From the NCBI GenBank assembly GCA_937919155.1, contig CALFPM010000134.1:1-30231 (forward strand): DNA of 30,231 bases. The letters are read 5' to 3'. The notes under the pieces were generated by a model. It had not been told where the DNA came from, did no database searches, and was given only the letters and a program-made list of their open reading frames with translations. The stretch's first letter is position 1. Every line of letters starts with the position of its first letter. The position numbers and the translations under genes were made by a program. The stretch comes from an uncultured Clostridia bacterium. GTDB taxonomy: Bacteria; Bacillota; Clostridia; Oscillospirales; Acutalibacteraceae. Of this stretch, positions 7,465-17,600 are shown in pieces.

Positions 7465-9945
7465 ATGGAACAGTATAACATTACAGGCATGAGCTGCGCC
7501 GCCTGCAGTGCCCGTGTTGAAAAAGCGGTTTCTGTTCTTGACGGTGTAACTTCCTGCTCAGTAAATCTGCTGACCAATTCAATGATTGTTGAAGGCAAAG
7601 CAACTGCATCGGAGATTATAGCCGCCGTTGAATCAGCAGGCTACGGTGCAACACTGAAATCAGAATCTCACAGAAAAGAAAAAACAGACCCACTTAAAGA
7701 TAATCAGACGCCTGCGCTGAAAAAGAGACTTTTTGCATCCTTGCTGTTTTTGATTCTGCTGATGTATTTTTCCATGGGGCATACAATGTTCGGGTTACCT
7801 GTCCCCGAATTCTTTGCAGAAAATCCTGTTGCAACAGGCATTCTCCAGCTTCTGTTGGCAGGAATAATAATGGTTATCAATCAAAAGTTTTTCATCAGCG
7901 GAACAAAAGGTCTTATTAAAAAGGCACCGAATATGGACACTCTTGTTGCTCTCGGCTCGGGCGCATCCTTTGCGTGGAGTGTTTATTCTCTTTTTGCAAT
8001 GACAGCCGCTCCCGACCGCACAACTGCTGCCGCATATCTGCACGAATTCTATTTCGAATCCGCAGCAATGATTCTGACTCTGATAACAGTGGGCAAAATG
8101 TTGGAAGCGCGCTCAAAAGGCAAAACAACAAATGCGCTCAAAGAGCTTATGAATCTTGCGCCTAAAACCGCAACAGTCATTAAAGACGGCAAGGAAATTC
8201 GCGTGCCTGCTTCCGAAATAAAAAAAGGTGATATTTTTACGGTGCGTCCGGGTGAAAGTATTCCTGCAGACGGAACGGTTATTGAAGGAGCAAGCGCAGT
8301 TGATGAATCAGCACTGACAGGCGAAAGCATTCCTGTTGACAAATCGGCGGGTGACTCTGTGTCAGCCGCAACAATCAATCAATCGGGTTTCATCAAATGT
8401 GAGGCAATCAGGGTTGGTGAGGACACGGCACTCTCACAAATAATAAAAACCGTAAGCGAAGCGGCATCAACCAAGGCACCGATTGCCAAGGTGGCAGATA
8501 AGGTTTCAGGAATATTCGTTCCCTTTGTAATCGCATTTTCGGTTATTACATTTATTATATGGATGATTGCAGGTGAAAGCGCGAGTTTTGCTTTGGCAAG
8601 AGCCATTTCCGTGCTTGTCATCAGCTGCCCTTGTGCACTCGGTCTTGCAACACCCGTTGCAATTATGGTGAGCAGCGGCTCAGGTGCAAAAAACGGAATT
8701 CTTTTCAAAAACGCAACCGCTCTTGAAACCTTGGGAAAAACAAACATTGCCGTGCTTGACAAAACAGGCACAATCACAAACGGCACTCCCGTTGTTACAG
8801 ATATTATTCCCATTGGATGCAGTGAAAAAGAGCTTATGAAAATTGCATTTTCTCTCGAGAGAAAAAGCGAACACCCTCTTGCAAAAGCAATTATCACAAA
8901 ATCGACCGAAATCGGTTCCGATTATTTTGAAGTCGAGAACTTCACTGCACTGGCAGGAAACGGACTTTCGGCAAAACTCGATGAAAAAGAGTTGCTTGGC
9001 GGCAGTCTTAAATTCATAAGCAGCAGAGCAAATATTGCTGCGGAAATCACCGAAAAAGCAAACAATCTTGCTCAGGACGGCAAGACTCCCCTGCTCTTTG
9101 CCGCAAACGGCACACTGAAAGGAATTATTGCAGTTGCCGATACTGTCAAAGATGACAGTGCGGAAGCAGTGAAACAACTCAGAAATATCGGCATAAGAGT
9201 TGTTATGCTTACGGGTGATAATGAAAAAACTGCCAAATCAATCAGCAGACTTGCAGGCATTGACGAGGTTATTGCGGGTGTATTACCCGATGAAAAAGAA
9301 AAAGAAATACGCAAGCTTATGAAAGACGGCAAAGTTGCAATGGTTGGTGACGGAATAAATGATGCGCCTGCCCTGACACGAGCTGACACAGGCATTGCAA
9401 TCGGCACAGGCACAGACATTGCCATTGACGCCGCGGATGTTGTTCTGATGAAAAGCAGACTCACGGATGTGCCTGCGGCAATCAGGCTGAGCAGGGAAAC
9501 TCTCAGAAACATTCATCAGAATCTTTTCTGGGCCTTTCTTTACAATACCCTTGGAATACCGCTTGCGGCAGGACTTTTCATTCCGCTTTTCGGGTGGGAA
9601 ATGAACCCCATGATTGGTGCCGCCGCAATGAGCCTTTCCAGCTTTTGCGTAGTGTCAAACGCTTTGCGTCTTAATCTTTTTAAAATTCACGACACAAAAA
9701 AGGATAAAAAAATAAAAAACAAGGAGAAAAAAACAATGACAAAAACAATGAAAATTGAGGGTATGATGTGCCCCCATTGCGAAGCAAGAGTGAAGAAAAC
9801 CCTTGAGGAAATTGCAGGAATTGAATCAGCAGACGTAAGCCACGAGAACGATACTGCGGTTGTTACTCTCAGCGCAGAGGTTTCAGATGAAACTCTCAAA
9901 AATACAATTGAAGAACAGGGTTACAAAGTAATCGAAATAAAATAA
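7465..9945 (+). CDS. copA: Copper-exporting P1B-type ATPase with C-terminally fused CopZ
   Basis: An 826-residue Cu(I) export ATPase. The N-terminal heavy-metal domain has GMSCAAC (8-14). It is followed by membrane helices, the actuator TGES, the transmembrane CPC metal site (388-390), the phosphorylated D432 in DKTGT, the SEHPLA motif and GDGINDAP (628-635). After the last helices, at about residue 745, a lysine-rich linker ([11 protein letters not shown]) leads straight into a complete second heavy-metal domain with [10 protein letters not shown] that is a full CopZ chaperone. Most CopA proteins end before this point and copZ is a separate gene. The linker is encoded by several runs of 6-7 A, where a one-base slip would restore a stop. 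AGGTGA precedes the ATG. It is cotranscribed with csoR. Confidence 0.94.
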   Translation: MEQYNITGMSCAACSARVEKAVSVLDGVTSCSVNLLTNSMIVEGKATASEIIAAVESAGYGATLKSESHRKEKTDPLKDNQTPALKKRLFASLLFLILLMYFSMGHTMFGLPVPEFFAENPVATGILQLLLAGIIMVINQKFFISGTKGLIKKAPNMDTLVALGSGASFAWSVYSLFAMTAAPDRTTAAAYLHEFYFESAAMILTLITVGKMLEARSKGKTTNALKELMNLAPKTATVIKDGKEIRVPASEIKKGDIFTVRPGESIPADGTVIEGASAVDESALTGESIPVDKSAGDSVSAATINQSGFIKCEAIRVGEDTALSQIIKTVSEAASTKAPIAKVADKVSGIFVPFVIAFSVITFIIWMIAGESASFALARAISVLVISCPCALGLATPVAIMVSSGSGAKNGILFKNATALETLGKTNIAVLDKTGTITNGTPVVTDIIPIGCSEKELMKIAFSLERKSEHPLAKAIITKSTEIGSDYFEVENFTALAGNGLSAKLDEKELLGGSLKFISSRANIAAEITEKANNLAQDGKTPLLFAANGTLKGIIAVADTVKDDSAEAVKQLRNIGIRVVMLTGDNEKTAKSISRLAGIDEVIAGVLPDEKEKEIRKLMKDGKVAMVGDGINDAPALTRADTGIAIGTGTDIAIDAADVVLMKSRLTDVPAAIRLSRETLRNIHQNLFWAFLYNTLGIPLAAGLFIPLFGWEMNPMIGAAAMSLSSFCVVSNALRLNLFKIHDTKKDKKIKNKEKKTMTKTMKIEGMMCPHCEARVKKTLEEIAGIESADVSHENDTAVVTLSAEVSDETLKNTIEEQGYKVIEIK
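9736..9945 (+). CDS. copZ: CopZ copper chaperone, possible internal start within the copA frame
   Basis: The last 69 codons of the copA frame form an ordinary full-length Cop[11 protein letters not shown], metal-binding MCPHC (CxxC), a beta-alpha-beta-beta-alpha-beta pattern and the end [11 protein letters not shown]. The ATG at 9736 has AAGGAG (9721-9726) at 9-nt spacing, as a free-standing gene would. I infer that translation can begin here, giving free CopZ beside the CopA-CopZ fusion. Free CopZ would deliver Cu(I) to CopA and to CsoR. This is an annotation of an overlapping product, not extra coding sequence. Confidence 0.6.
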   Translation: MTKTMKIEGMMCPHCEARVKKTLEEIAGIESADVSHENDTAVVTLSAEVSDETLKNTIEEQGYKVIEIK

Positions 9946-9949
9946 ACAA

Positions 9950-9973
9950 AAGCGGTGTCAGATGACACCGCTT
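9950..9973. terminator. Bidirectional terminator between copA-copZ and glycerate kinase
   Basis: A perfect inverted repeat with 11-nt arms (AAGCGGTGTCA / TGACACCGCTT) and a 2-nt centre. It is T-rich on both sides: CTTATTTCTTTT on + and TTTTGTTTATTTT on -. It contains the stop of the convergent glycerate kinase gene. Confidence 0.7.
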
Positions 9974-11076
9974 ATTTCTTTTGCCGCTTTGACAGCAACA
10001 CTATATAAATCTTCTTTGCAGGTTGCAAGAATTTCATCAAACGGCTTTTCGGTTTCGCAGGAGAAATACAAATCGGTTATACCAAGTCTTTTTATTTCAT
10101 CCGCACCCTTACCTTTGCTTCCGCAAATTGCAATAACCTTTTTGTTATGCTTTGCACCGCGCAATGCAACGCCCGAAATCACCTTGCCGTTGACGCTCTG
10201 AAAATCAAGCCTGCCTTCACCTGTTATAATCAGGTCTGCCTGATTAGCTTTTGCGTCAAAGTCCGCGGTGTCGAGCATAATATCAATGCCTTTTTTAAGC
10301 TCCGCACCGAGAAATGCAACTGCGCCTGCGCCCATTCCGCCTGCCGCACCTGCGCCTTTGATTCGAGACACATCGGTGCCGCAATCCCTGAAAACAACCT
10401 CGGCTATATGCTGTAAACCGAAGTCAAGCCGCCTGACCATTGCCTCATCCGCGCCTTTCTGAGGTGCAAAAACATATGCCGCTCCGTTTTCACCGTAAAG
10501 AGGATTTTCAACATCACAAGCCGCAATCACGGGAATTTTCAAAGTTTTTTCGGATCTTTTGATTTCCGAAACTCTGCAAAGAGTTTCGCCTGTGGGAATA
10601 AATTCATCGCCTTTTTCATCGGTGAATTTCCATCCGAGTGCCGCCGCCATACCTGCTCCGCAATCATTGGTTGCGCTTCCGCCGAGACCGAGCAAAGCAC
10701 TTTTAGCTCCGCGCAACACTGCATCGGAAATAAGCTCCCCCACTCCGTAAGTTGTTGCTTTTTCGGGATTTTTGTTATCCCCTGCAAGGGGCAGACCTGC
10801 ACAAGCCGCCATTTCCACAACAGCCGTACCGTCAGGAAGCATAAGATATTCTGCCTCAGTCTTTTCGCCGAAAACTCCGCTGACCCGTGCTTTTATCATT
10901 TCACCGCCTGCAATTTTGTGCAGACAGGCACAAAGCCCCTCGCCGCCATCGGCAGCGGGGAGCTTTATTATATTTATATCCTTTATTGTGTCGGCAAACG
11001 CCTGCCCGATTATATCGCACACCTGCTGTGCAGAAAGTGTGCCTTTGAAGCTGTCGGGCACGATAAGAATATTCAT
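9958..11076 (-). CDS. Glycerate kinase (GlxK/GarK family)
   Basis: A 372-residue protein of the bacterial glycerate kinase family, which phosphorylates D-glycerate with ATP to a phosphoglycerate feeding glycolysis. Visible motifs are the N-terminal MNILIVPDSFKGTLSA, PAADGGEGL, GLGGSATNDCGAGMAAALG, GAAGGMGAGAVAFLGA and LIITGEGRLDFQS, all typical of the family, and the length is normal. I chose the ATG at 11076 because the conserved N-terminus begins there; the frame is open further upstream but only through the preceding gene. That ATG lies 1 nt after the stop of the M20 peptidase and has only a weak Shine-Dalgarno, so it probably depends on translational coupling. Whether the product is 2- or 3-phosphoglycerate cannot be told from sequence. 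Confidence 0.93.
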   Translation of the reverse strand: MNILIVPDSFKGTLSAQQVCDIIGQAFADTIKDINIIKLPAADGGEGLCACLHKIAGGEMIKARVSGVFGEKTEAEYLMLPDGTAVVEMAACAGLPLAGDNKNPEKATTYGVGELISDAVLRGAKSALLGLGGSATNDCGAGMAAALGWKFTDEKGDEFIPTGETLCRVSEIKRSEKTLKIPVIAACDVENPLYGENGAAYVFAPQKGADEAMVRRLDFGLQHIAEVVFRDCGTDVSRIKGAGAAGGMGAGAVAFLGAELKKGIDIMLDTADFDAKANQADLIITGEGRLDFQSVNGKVISGVALRGAKHNKKVIAICGSKGKGADEIKRLGITDLYFSCETEKPFDEILATCKEDLYSVAVKAAKEISGVI

Positions 11077-11077
11077 A

Positions 11078-12550
11078 TTATTCTGCTGAAGCCCTTCTGA
11101 TATATCTCTTGAAGAATGCAACTGCAGGTGCAACAGCATCCACGGGAATTCTCTCGTTTGTGCCGTGGGTGCAGCGAAGGAGAGCAACACTTACTTTATA
11201 AGGAGCGTAACGGTAGATGTTTTCGCAGATAGGCTCGTAGTAGCAAGCATCTGTGCCGCCCATAACAAGATAAGGAGCAACAATGCAATCCTTGTTTTCC
11301 TGCATGCAAAGTTCTTCAATAATCTTGAATGCTCTTGAATCTGTGGGGGAGAATTTTGAAGCTTCCTTTGCTTTGAGTGCCTTAACTTCAATATCCTTGT
11401 TCTTGCAAACTTTGCGGATATGCTTTTCAACATCCTTAACGGTTGTGCCGGGCATCTGTCTGAAGTTAACAGTAATGCTTGACTTCTGAGGAAGAACATT
11501 TGCCGCAGGGCTACCCTGAGCCATTGTGACAGCTGTTGTTGTTCTTACAAGACAAGCTGTGAAAGGAATCTTTGTCATACCAAACTTAAGAATGGGATGA
11601 AGGAAGTTAAGGTTGCACATAAGGAGTCTTGCGGGGTATGTGCAGTTTCTGCCGATATTTGAGAAAAGTTCCTTAACAAAAGGAAGAAGTTCTGCTTTGA
11701 ACTGATTATCCTCAAGATCCTTGATAACATTTGCAAGCTCACCAAGACCCGAATGAACGGGAGGCTGAGATGAGTGACCGCCCTTTGCGTTAACGGTGAT
11801 TTCAAAATCTGTGTAACCCTTTTCTGCAACGCCTACGCCGACAAGCTCTTTATTGTTGAGAATACCCTTGAGGTTAACAGGAATGATTGCACCGCCCTCA
11901 TCAAGAACAGAATCAAGATGAATGCCTCTTTCCTTGAGAGTGCGCATAATATTCTTTGCGCCGCCGTCTTCGGAAGCAACAACTTCCTCGTCCTGACCGA
12001 AAAGAAGATAAACATCTCTTTCAGGCTGGAAGCCTTCTTCAAGAAGAGTTTCAACTGCATCCATAACAGCGATAAGGTGGTTCTTCATATCAAGAGCACC
12101 TCTGCCCCAGATGAATTCACCGTCATTGTGTCCGCTGAAAGGAGCGTGGGTCCAATCCTGCTCTGTGCCCTCTGAAATAGGAACAACGTCCTGATGAGCG
12201 AGAAGAGCGATGGGTTCAAGGTCACTTCTTGTGCCCTTCCAACGGAAGATAAGGCTTGCTTCCTGAATCAGCTCTTTTTCAAGAGTCTTGTGAATAAGAG
12301 GGAATGCTTCCTCAAGGAAAGCGTGGAACTTATCAAACTGTGAAAAATCGATTTTTGACTTATCGGGATAGCTGATAGTGGGGATTGAGATTGCCTTTGA
12401 AAGATGCTCCTGGCATCTCTTTGCATCAACATTCTCCTCCGTAGCCTTACCGAAATCCTTTTTCTTGGGCACATAAAGTGCTGCTTTGACTGCTGTTGCA
12501 GCAGCCGCCACACCAACTGCACCGAGAACTGCGCCACCAACTACTGTCAT
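11078..12550 (-). CDS. M20 family metallopeptidase, membrane-anchored
   Basis: A 490-residue dizinc peptidase of the M20 family, of the long carboxypeptidase/PM20D1-like type. Ligands and catalytic residues can be seen at H119 and D121 (LLAHQDVVP), D154 (GALDMKN) and E188/E189 (GQDEE), with a late CTHGTNERIP providing the final histidine. A lid/dimerisation insert lies between them (GGHSSQPP). The N-terminus is a glycine/alanine-rich hydrophobic helix (about 3-26), suggesting a membrane anchor facing outside or a signal anchor. The ATG at 12550 is preceded by GGAAG; a TTG 18 nt upstream is less likely. The substrate (a dipeptide or N-acyl amino acid) is unknown. It has its own promoter and is coupled to glycerate kinase. 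Confidence 0.88.
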   Translation of the reverse strand: MTVVGGAVLGAVGVAAAATAVKAALYVPKKKDFGKATEENVDAKRCQEHLSKAISIPTISYPDKSKIDFSQFDKFHAFLEEAFPLIHKTLEKELIQEASLIFRWKGTRSDLEPIALLAHQDVVPISEGTEQDWTHAPFSGHNDGEFIWGRGALDMKNHLIAVMDAVETLLEEGFQPERDVYLLFGQDEEVVASEDGGAKNIMRTLKERGIHLDSVLDEGGAIIPVNLKGILNNKELVGVGVAEKGYTDFEITVNAKGGHSSQPPVHSGLGELANVIKDLEDNQFKAELLPFVKELFSNIGRNCTYPARLLMCNLNFLHPILKFGMTKIPFTACLVRTTTAVTMAQGSPAANVLPQKSSITVNFRQMPGTTVKDVEKHIRKVCKNKDIEVKALKAKEASKFSPTDSRAFKIIEELCMQENKDCIVAPYLVMGGTDACYYEPICENIYRYAPYKVSVALLRCTHGTNERIPVDAVAPAVAFFKRYIRRASAE

Positions 12551-12587
12551 ATTTCTTCTTCCTTTCAAAAGATAAATTTACTGTTTA

Positions 12588-12616
12588 AGTATAAAACACA
12601 AATCGAAAAATTTCAA
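12588..12616 (-). promoter_or_regulatory. Promoter of the M20 peptidase-glycerate kinase unit
   Basis: On the minus strand: TTGAAA (12611-12616), a 17-bp spacer and TATACT (12588-12593). It sits in the 81-bp gap after the DUF6320 gene and 37 bp before the M20 ATG, and makes the last two genes of the long minus-strand block a separable transcription unit. Confidence 0.6.
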
Positions 12617-12631
12617 TACATTGCCGTTATA

Positions 12632-13330
12632 TCACATAAAAAATTTGCGTTCTGCCCATGCCTTGAACCTTTTGCTCTTTGCCATTACGGTGAAAAATGT
12701 CATAAGTGAAATGCAACACGCCGTTATGACAAGCGAAACAACTATCTGCAGCTTTCCTTTGTAGAACATATTCATGCAGATTTCAATCACGAAGCTCATC
12801 AGGTTTATTGCGCCAAGCACGCCGACTGCTGTCATTGATTTACTTCTGGGTTTTCTCAGCCAGAAAATGAACACATTACACAGCGCCCACAATGCAATAA
12901 CAACAGGCAGCACTATTGAACTGAACCATCCGTTTTCAACGCCGTAAAGCCTGAACATATTCAGATAAACAAGCAATGCAATCGCATCAATTCCAAGCAT
13001 AATGACGGGAATTTGTTTTTTCCATAAAAGCGGAAACACAAACCATATCCAGGCAACGGTCAATCCGCCCGTAATAAATTTGGCAATGTCGCTTCTGAAA
13101 ACAAGGATGTCCAGCACAATAAGAACAAGAGATGGGATGAGCATCATAAGAGACAAAACAAACGCCCAGTATTTTTTGCTTGTAGATTTCGGTATTTCCG
13201 AAATTTCAGGAAAAAGAGGAATTTCTTTTTCGCTTTTTTTCTCTCTCGGATTAATAACAGGGGTATCGCAAAGAGGACATTCCGGGCATCCTTTTTCAAG
13301 TTCAACGCCGCAGTTAACACAATATGACAT
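12632..13330 (-). CDS. Zinc-ribbon membrane protein, DUF6320-like
   Basis: A 232-residue protein. The N-terminal zinc ribbon uses C4/C7 and C18/C21 (YCVNCG ... CPLC), followed by a short charged linker, then about six transmembrane helices from residue 55 to 220. Proteins of this build (DUF6320) often sit beside alcohol-acetyltransferase-like proteins, as here; the family assignment is from memory of this pairing and not from a search. The start ATG at 13330 overlaps the upstream stop (TGATG), and GGAGGTGAAA lies inside the upstream gene's end, so translation is coupled. Function unknown; a role in membrane modification with the acyltransferase is inferred. Confidence 0.75.
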   Translation of the reverse strand: MSYCVNCGVELEKGCPECPLCDTPVINPREKKSEKEIPLFPEISEIPKSTSKKYWAFVLSLMMLIPSLVLIVLDILVFRSDIAKFITGGLTVAWIWFVFPLLWKKQIPVIMLGIDAIALLVYLNMFRLYGVENGWFSSIVLPVVIALWALCNVFIFWLRKPRSKSMTAVGVLGAINLMSFVIEICMNMFYKGKLQIVVSLVITACCISLMTFFTVMAKSKRFKAWAERKFFM

Positions 13331-14637
13331 CAATTTTCACCTCCGGAAATAAAATGCCTGTTGCTCTCTACCTTTACAGGTATTCCGAACTTGACAAGCG
13401 TTGTGAATATTTCTCTCTGCACGGTAGGCTCTTCAAAAATATTGGAAACGCTCAGTGCAAGAGTACCTTTATATGAAAGTGCCGCACATTTCGGAATGAG
13501 CATACCCGGTCCCGTTGAGAGGGAAATCTTTTCAATATATTGCTCCATCTCTTTCGGACTTTTGATTATGCCCACATTTGTAATGAGAGAACTTGTTGCC
13601 TTTTCTCCCGTTATTTTGTAAACAACGCTTATTCCGAAATCTTTGAGGAACGAGGGTAAAACACGCATAAGAGGATTTTTCTCAATGCCCGCATTGCCTT
13701 TTATCATCGCCTGCAATTCTTTTTCATTGTTTATATAGCGAAGGTACAAAGAGAGCTGTTTTGCAATTTCGGGGAATGTGTACTCGCCCATTTTGGGGTC
13801 GATCTGAAACGAATAGCAAAGCATAAAGTTGCGCAAAGTTTCGCTTTCACAGAAATTACGCACATTAACGGGAATCTGAACACCGATAAACTTTTCTTTG
13901 TTCCAAGACTCCTGTTTCTGCAGATTATACATTACCCACACAAGAACTGCGGCAATATATTCCGTTATTGTTATACCCAGTTCTTTTGATTTTTCTTTGA
14001 TTGAGGCAACGGGAATATAGCCTGTTGTGATGTTAAGATAATGCTTCGGAAGTCTTTTTCCCTTGTAATGATAAGTGAACTTATAAAGACGCTTTGCCTT
14101 GGCTTTTGATTTTATATTCTTGAGATATGCATCCTCGCACTCACCTTCGTGAGGCTTCTCGTTTATATCAAGAACTGCCTCGCCGTTGGGAATATCCTTG
14201 CCCGTAAGGCGCAGATAAACCGCCACCAGAGTCATAAAAAATCTTGATGCGCCGTAGCCATCGGTCAACGCGTGAAAAAAGTCAACGGAAATTCGGTTTT
14301 CATAATAATAAACCTTAAAAAGATAGCCGTTATTTTCTTTCCACTTGAATCTCTGGCAGGGATTTGCAATATCAGGCATAACAGGCGGCATACCGTAAGG
14401 ATTTTTCTCAAGATAATGCCAGAAAAATCCGTTACGCATTCTTACATCAAAGGTCGGGAAACGGGGCATTGTCATTTCCAATGCCTTCTGAAGCAAATCA
14501 GGATCAACCTTTTCCGTTAATGCAACCGAAATACGGTAAACATTGGACCAGGATGAGCTGTTCTGCCCCGGAAAGACCTTTGCCGCATTATCAAGTTTAT
14601 ACCACTGCCTTTGGCGTAAAGGTATTTTAGACTTCAT
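13330..14637 (-). CDS. CoA-dependent acyltransferase (alcohol acetyltransferase/condensation-domain-like)
   Basis: A 435-residue protein of the BAHD/condensation-type acyltransferase superfamily. The catalytic HxxxDG motif is FHALTDGYGA, with H122, D126 and G127. The second half contains the usual channel-side segment (FIGVQIPVNVR, resembling the N-V-R elements of this fold). Such enzymes transfer an acyl group from CoA or a carrier protein to a hydroxyl or amine; the substrate here is unknown. It begins 3 nt after the polC stop and overlaps the DUF6320 gene, so it is cotranscribed with both. The paired membrane protein suggests that the acceptor may be a membrane or envelope lipid, which is inference. 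Confidence 0.78.
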   Translation of the reverse strand: MKSKIPLRQRQWYKLDNAAKVFPGQNSSSWSNVYRISVALTEKVDPDLLQKALEMTMPRFPTFDVRMRNGFFWHYLEKNPYGMPPVMPDIANPCQRFKWKENNGYLFKVYYYENRISVDFFHALTDGYGASRFFMTLVAVYLRLTGKDIPNGEAVLDINEKPHEGECEDAYLKNIKSKAKAKRLYKFTYHYKGKRLPKHYLNITTGYIPVASIKEKSKELGITITEYIAAVLVWVMYNLQKQESWNKEKFIGVQIPVNVRNFCESETLRNFMLCYSFQIDPKMGEYTFPEIAKQLSLYLRYINNEKELQAMIKGNAGIEKNPLMRVLPSFLKDFGISVVYKITGEKATSSLITNVGIIKSPKEMEQYIEKISLSTGPGMLIPKCAALSYKGTLALSVSNIFEEPTVQREIFTTLVKFGIPVKVESNRHFISGGEN

Positions 14638-14640
14638 AAA

Positions 14641-17600
14641 TTAACTCCAATCAAAAAAGCTGAGCTGGGTTGATTTGGGTAACGATTCAAAGGCTCCGCC
14701 TTCCTCAAGTGCCGCAATAATTGTTTTTGACGCACCTGAACGAAGCTGGAAATCCTCAATGGAAAGGAATTCTCCGCCGCCGTCATTTCTTGCAGCTTCA
14801 AGACCTTCGGCAGCCTTGCCTCCGCAACCTGCAATCGCAGAGAAAGGAAGTCGGATTTTTCCGTCTTCAATAACATATCTGTTAGCGGTCGACTTATAAA
14901 TATCGATAGGAAGAATTTCAACACCTCTTGCCATCATTTCGTTGATAACCTGAAGAGAAGTGAATGTACCTTCCTCTTTGGCAGTGGCAAGTTTCTGATT
15001 CATCTTGTTTTTGATTTCTTCCATTTTCTTTTTAACCGCTCCTCTGCCTGCAAGAACAGCAGCGGTATCAATATCTTCGCCGCGCACCGTCATATATGTT
15101 GCATAAAACTCAACGGGTCGGTAAAGCTTGTACCACGCAAGGCGCATTGCAGCACTAACATAAGCAGCAGCGTGAGCCTTGGGGAACATATATTTAATCT
15201 TCATGCAGGAATCAAGATACCACTGAGGAACACCGTGGTCAAGCATTTCTTTTTTATGTTCATCCGTAAGAAGAGAAGTTGCCTTGCCCTTTCTTACTAT
15301 TTCCATAATTTTGAATGCCATACCCTTTTCAACGCCCTTGTTAATAAGGTAAACCATAATATTATCTCGTGTACCGATAACTTCGGAAATGGTGCAGGTG
15401 CCGTTTTTGATAAGGTCCTGAGCATTGCCGATCCAAACATCGGTGCCGTGAGAAAGACCCGAAATCTGAAGCATATCAGAGAAGTTCTTTGGCTGTGATT
15501 CAATGAGCATCTGACGCACAAAGGGTGTGCCGAGTTCGGGAAGCGAAAGAGTTCCCGTCTCGCAGTCGATATCTTCTGCCGTAACACCGAGAGGCTCGGG
15601 AGAAGTCAGCAATTCATAAAGCTTGGGGTCGCAGACATCGATTTTCATAACATTGGTGCCTGTCATATCTTCAAGATGCTTGTACATTGTGGGAACATCA
15701 TGACCCAGATTATCAAGCTTAAGAATTGTATCGTGAAGCGAATGGAAGTCAAAGTGAGTTGTTCTGTGGATTGAATCCGCATCTTCCGCAGGATGCTGAA
15801 TGGGAGTAAAATCTTCCGCATCCATATCAGCAGGAACAACAACCATGCCGCCGGGATGCTGACCCGTTGTTCTCTTGACGCCGACACAGCCCTGAACAAG
15901 GCGATCTGCCTCTGCCCTTGAAAGAACAACGCCTTTTTCTTCTGCCCATTTCTTAACAAAACCGAACGCGGTTTTATCCGCAAGAGTGCCGATTGTGCCC
16001 GCCTTGAAAACATGGCTTTTGCCGAAAAGTTCTTCGGTGTATCTGTGGGCATAGAACTGATACTCACCCGAGAAGTTAAGGTCGATATCAGGCTGTTTGT
16101 CGCCATAGAAACCGAGGAATGTTTCAAAGGGAATATCGTGACCGTCACGGTGCATATCCGCTCCGCAGACGGGACAATTCTTGGGCGGCATATCATAGCC
16201 TGAGCCGTATTCGCCCTTATAGAAAAATTCACTGTGCTTGCATTCCTCACAGATATAGTGAGGCACAAGAGGGTTAACCTCGGAAATACCTGCCGCAAAA
16301 GCAACAAACGATGAACCGACCGAACCTCTGGAGCCTACATAATAGCCGTTATCCATTGAGTTCCAGACAAGCTTCTGTGCAATGATATAAAGAACGGCGA
16401 AACCGTTTTTGATAATCGAATCAAGCTCTTTGTCAAGTCTTTCCTTGATGTATTCGGGCAAAGGATTGCCGTAATATGCCTGCATTCTGTCATAGCAAAT
16501 CTGGCGGAGTTCTTCATCCGCACCCTCAATCTTGGGAGGATAGGTGCCATCGGGAATAGGCTTGATTTCCTCACACATATCCGCAATAAGATTGGGATTT
16601 CTGACAACAACCTCATATGCAGTATCCTCACCGAGATAAGCAAATTCCTCAAGCATATTCTGAGTTGTTCTCAGATAAAGAGGTGCCTGTTCGGATGCAT
16701 CTTTGAAGCCCTGACCCGCCATAAGAATCTCGCGGTAAATCTTGTCGCTTTCATCCATAAAGTGAACGTCACCCGTTGCAACAACAGGGATTCCGAGTTC
16801 ATCTGCAAGATGAATTATACGGCGGTTGATTTCGTTAAGATCTTCTTCGCTTTCAACCATACCTTCGCGAAGCATAAACGCATTATTGCCGTTAGGCTGA
16901 ATTTCAAGATAATCGTAAATGCCTGCAATTTCAAGGAGCCTGTCCTTGGGCATTCCCATATATATTGCCTGATAAAGCTGACCCGCCTCACAGGCACTGC
17001 CCACAATAAGACCCTCTTTGTGAGAAAGAAGTTCACTTCTGGGAATTCGGGGATGTCTGTAATAATATTCAAGATTGGATTTTGAAATAAGCTGATAAAG
17101 GTGCTTGAGACCCACTTTGTTCTTTGCGAGAAGAATTATGTGATAAGTGGGCAGGCGCTTGACATTGACGGGAACTTTTTCGTTAATCTGATTAACATTT
17201 TCTACTCCCTTTTCTTCACAAAGCTCAACAAGCTTTTCAAAAATACGGGCAAGCGCACCCGCATCTTCATCGGCTCTGTGATGGTCAAACTTGGGAAGCT
17301 TAAAGTAATTGGAAATTGAATCAAGCTTATAATTCTTGATGCCCTCAATAAGGCTCTGCGCCATAACGAGAGTGTCGATATGTGAATATTTATATTCAAT
17401 GCCGTTGCGCGCACAGGTGTGTTTCAACACATTGGTGTCAAATGTTGCATTGTGGGCAACAAGCACACCGTCACCGCAGAATTCAAAGAATTTGCGCACA
17501 GCCTCTGCCTCTTTTGGAGCATTGGCAACCATAGAATTTGTGATGCCCGTAAGCTCCGTAATCTTTGCAGGGATAGGCATTTCGGGATTAACAAAGGTCT

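Noticed and set aside
12551..12568. TTG start at 12568 for the M20 peptidase (and similar TTG starts at 13333 and 25236)
   Set aside because: In each case an ATG a few codons later has a better-placed ribosome binding site or matches the family N-terminus.
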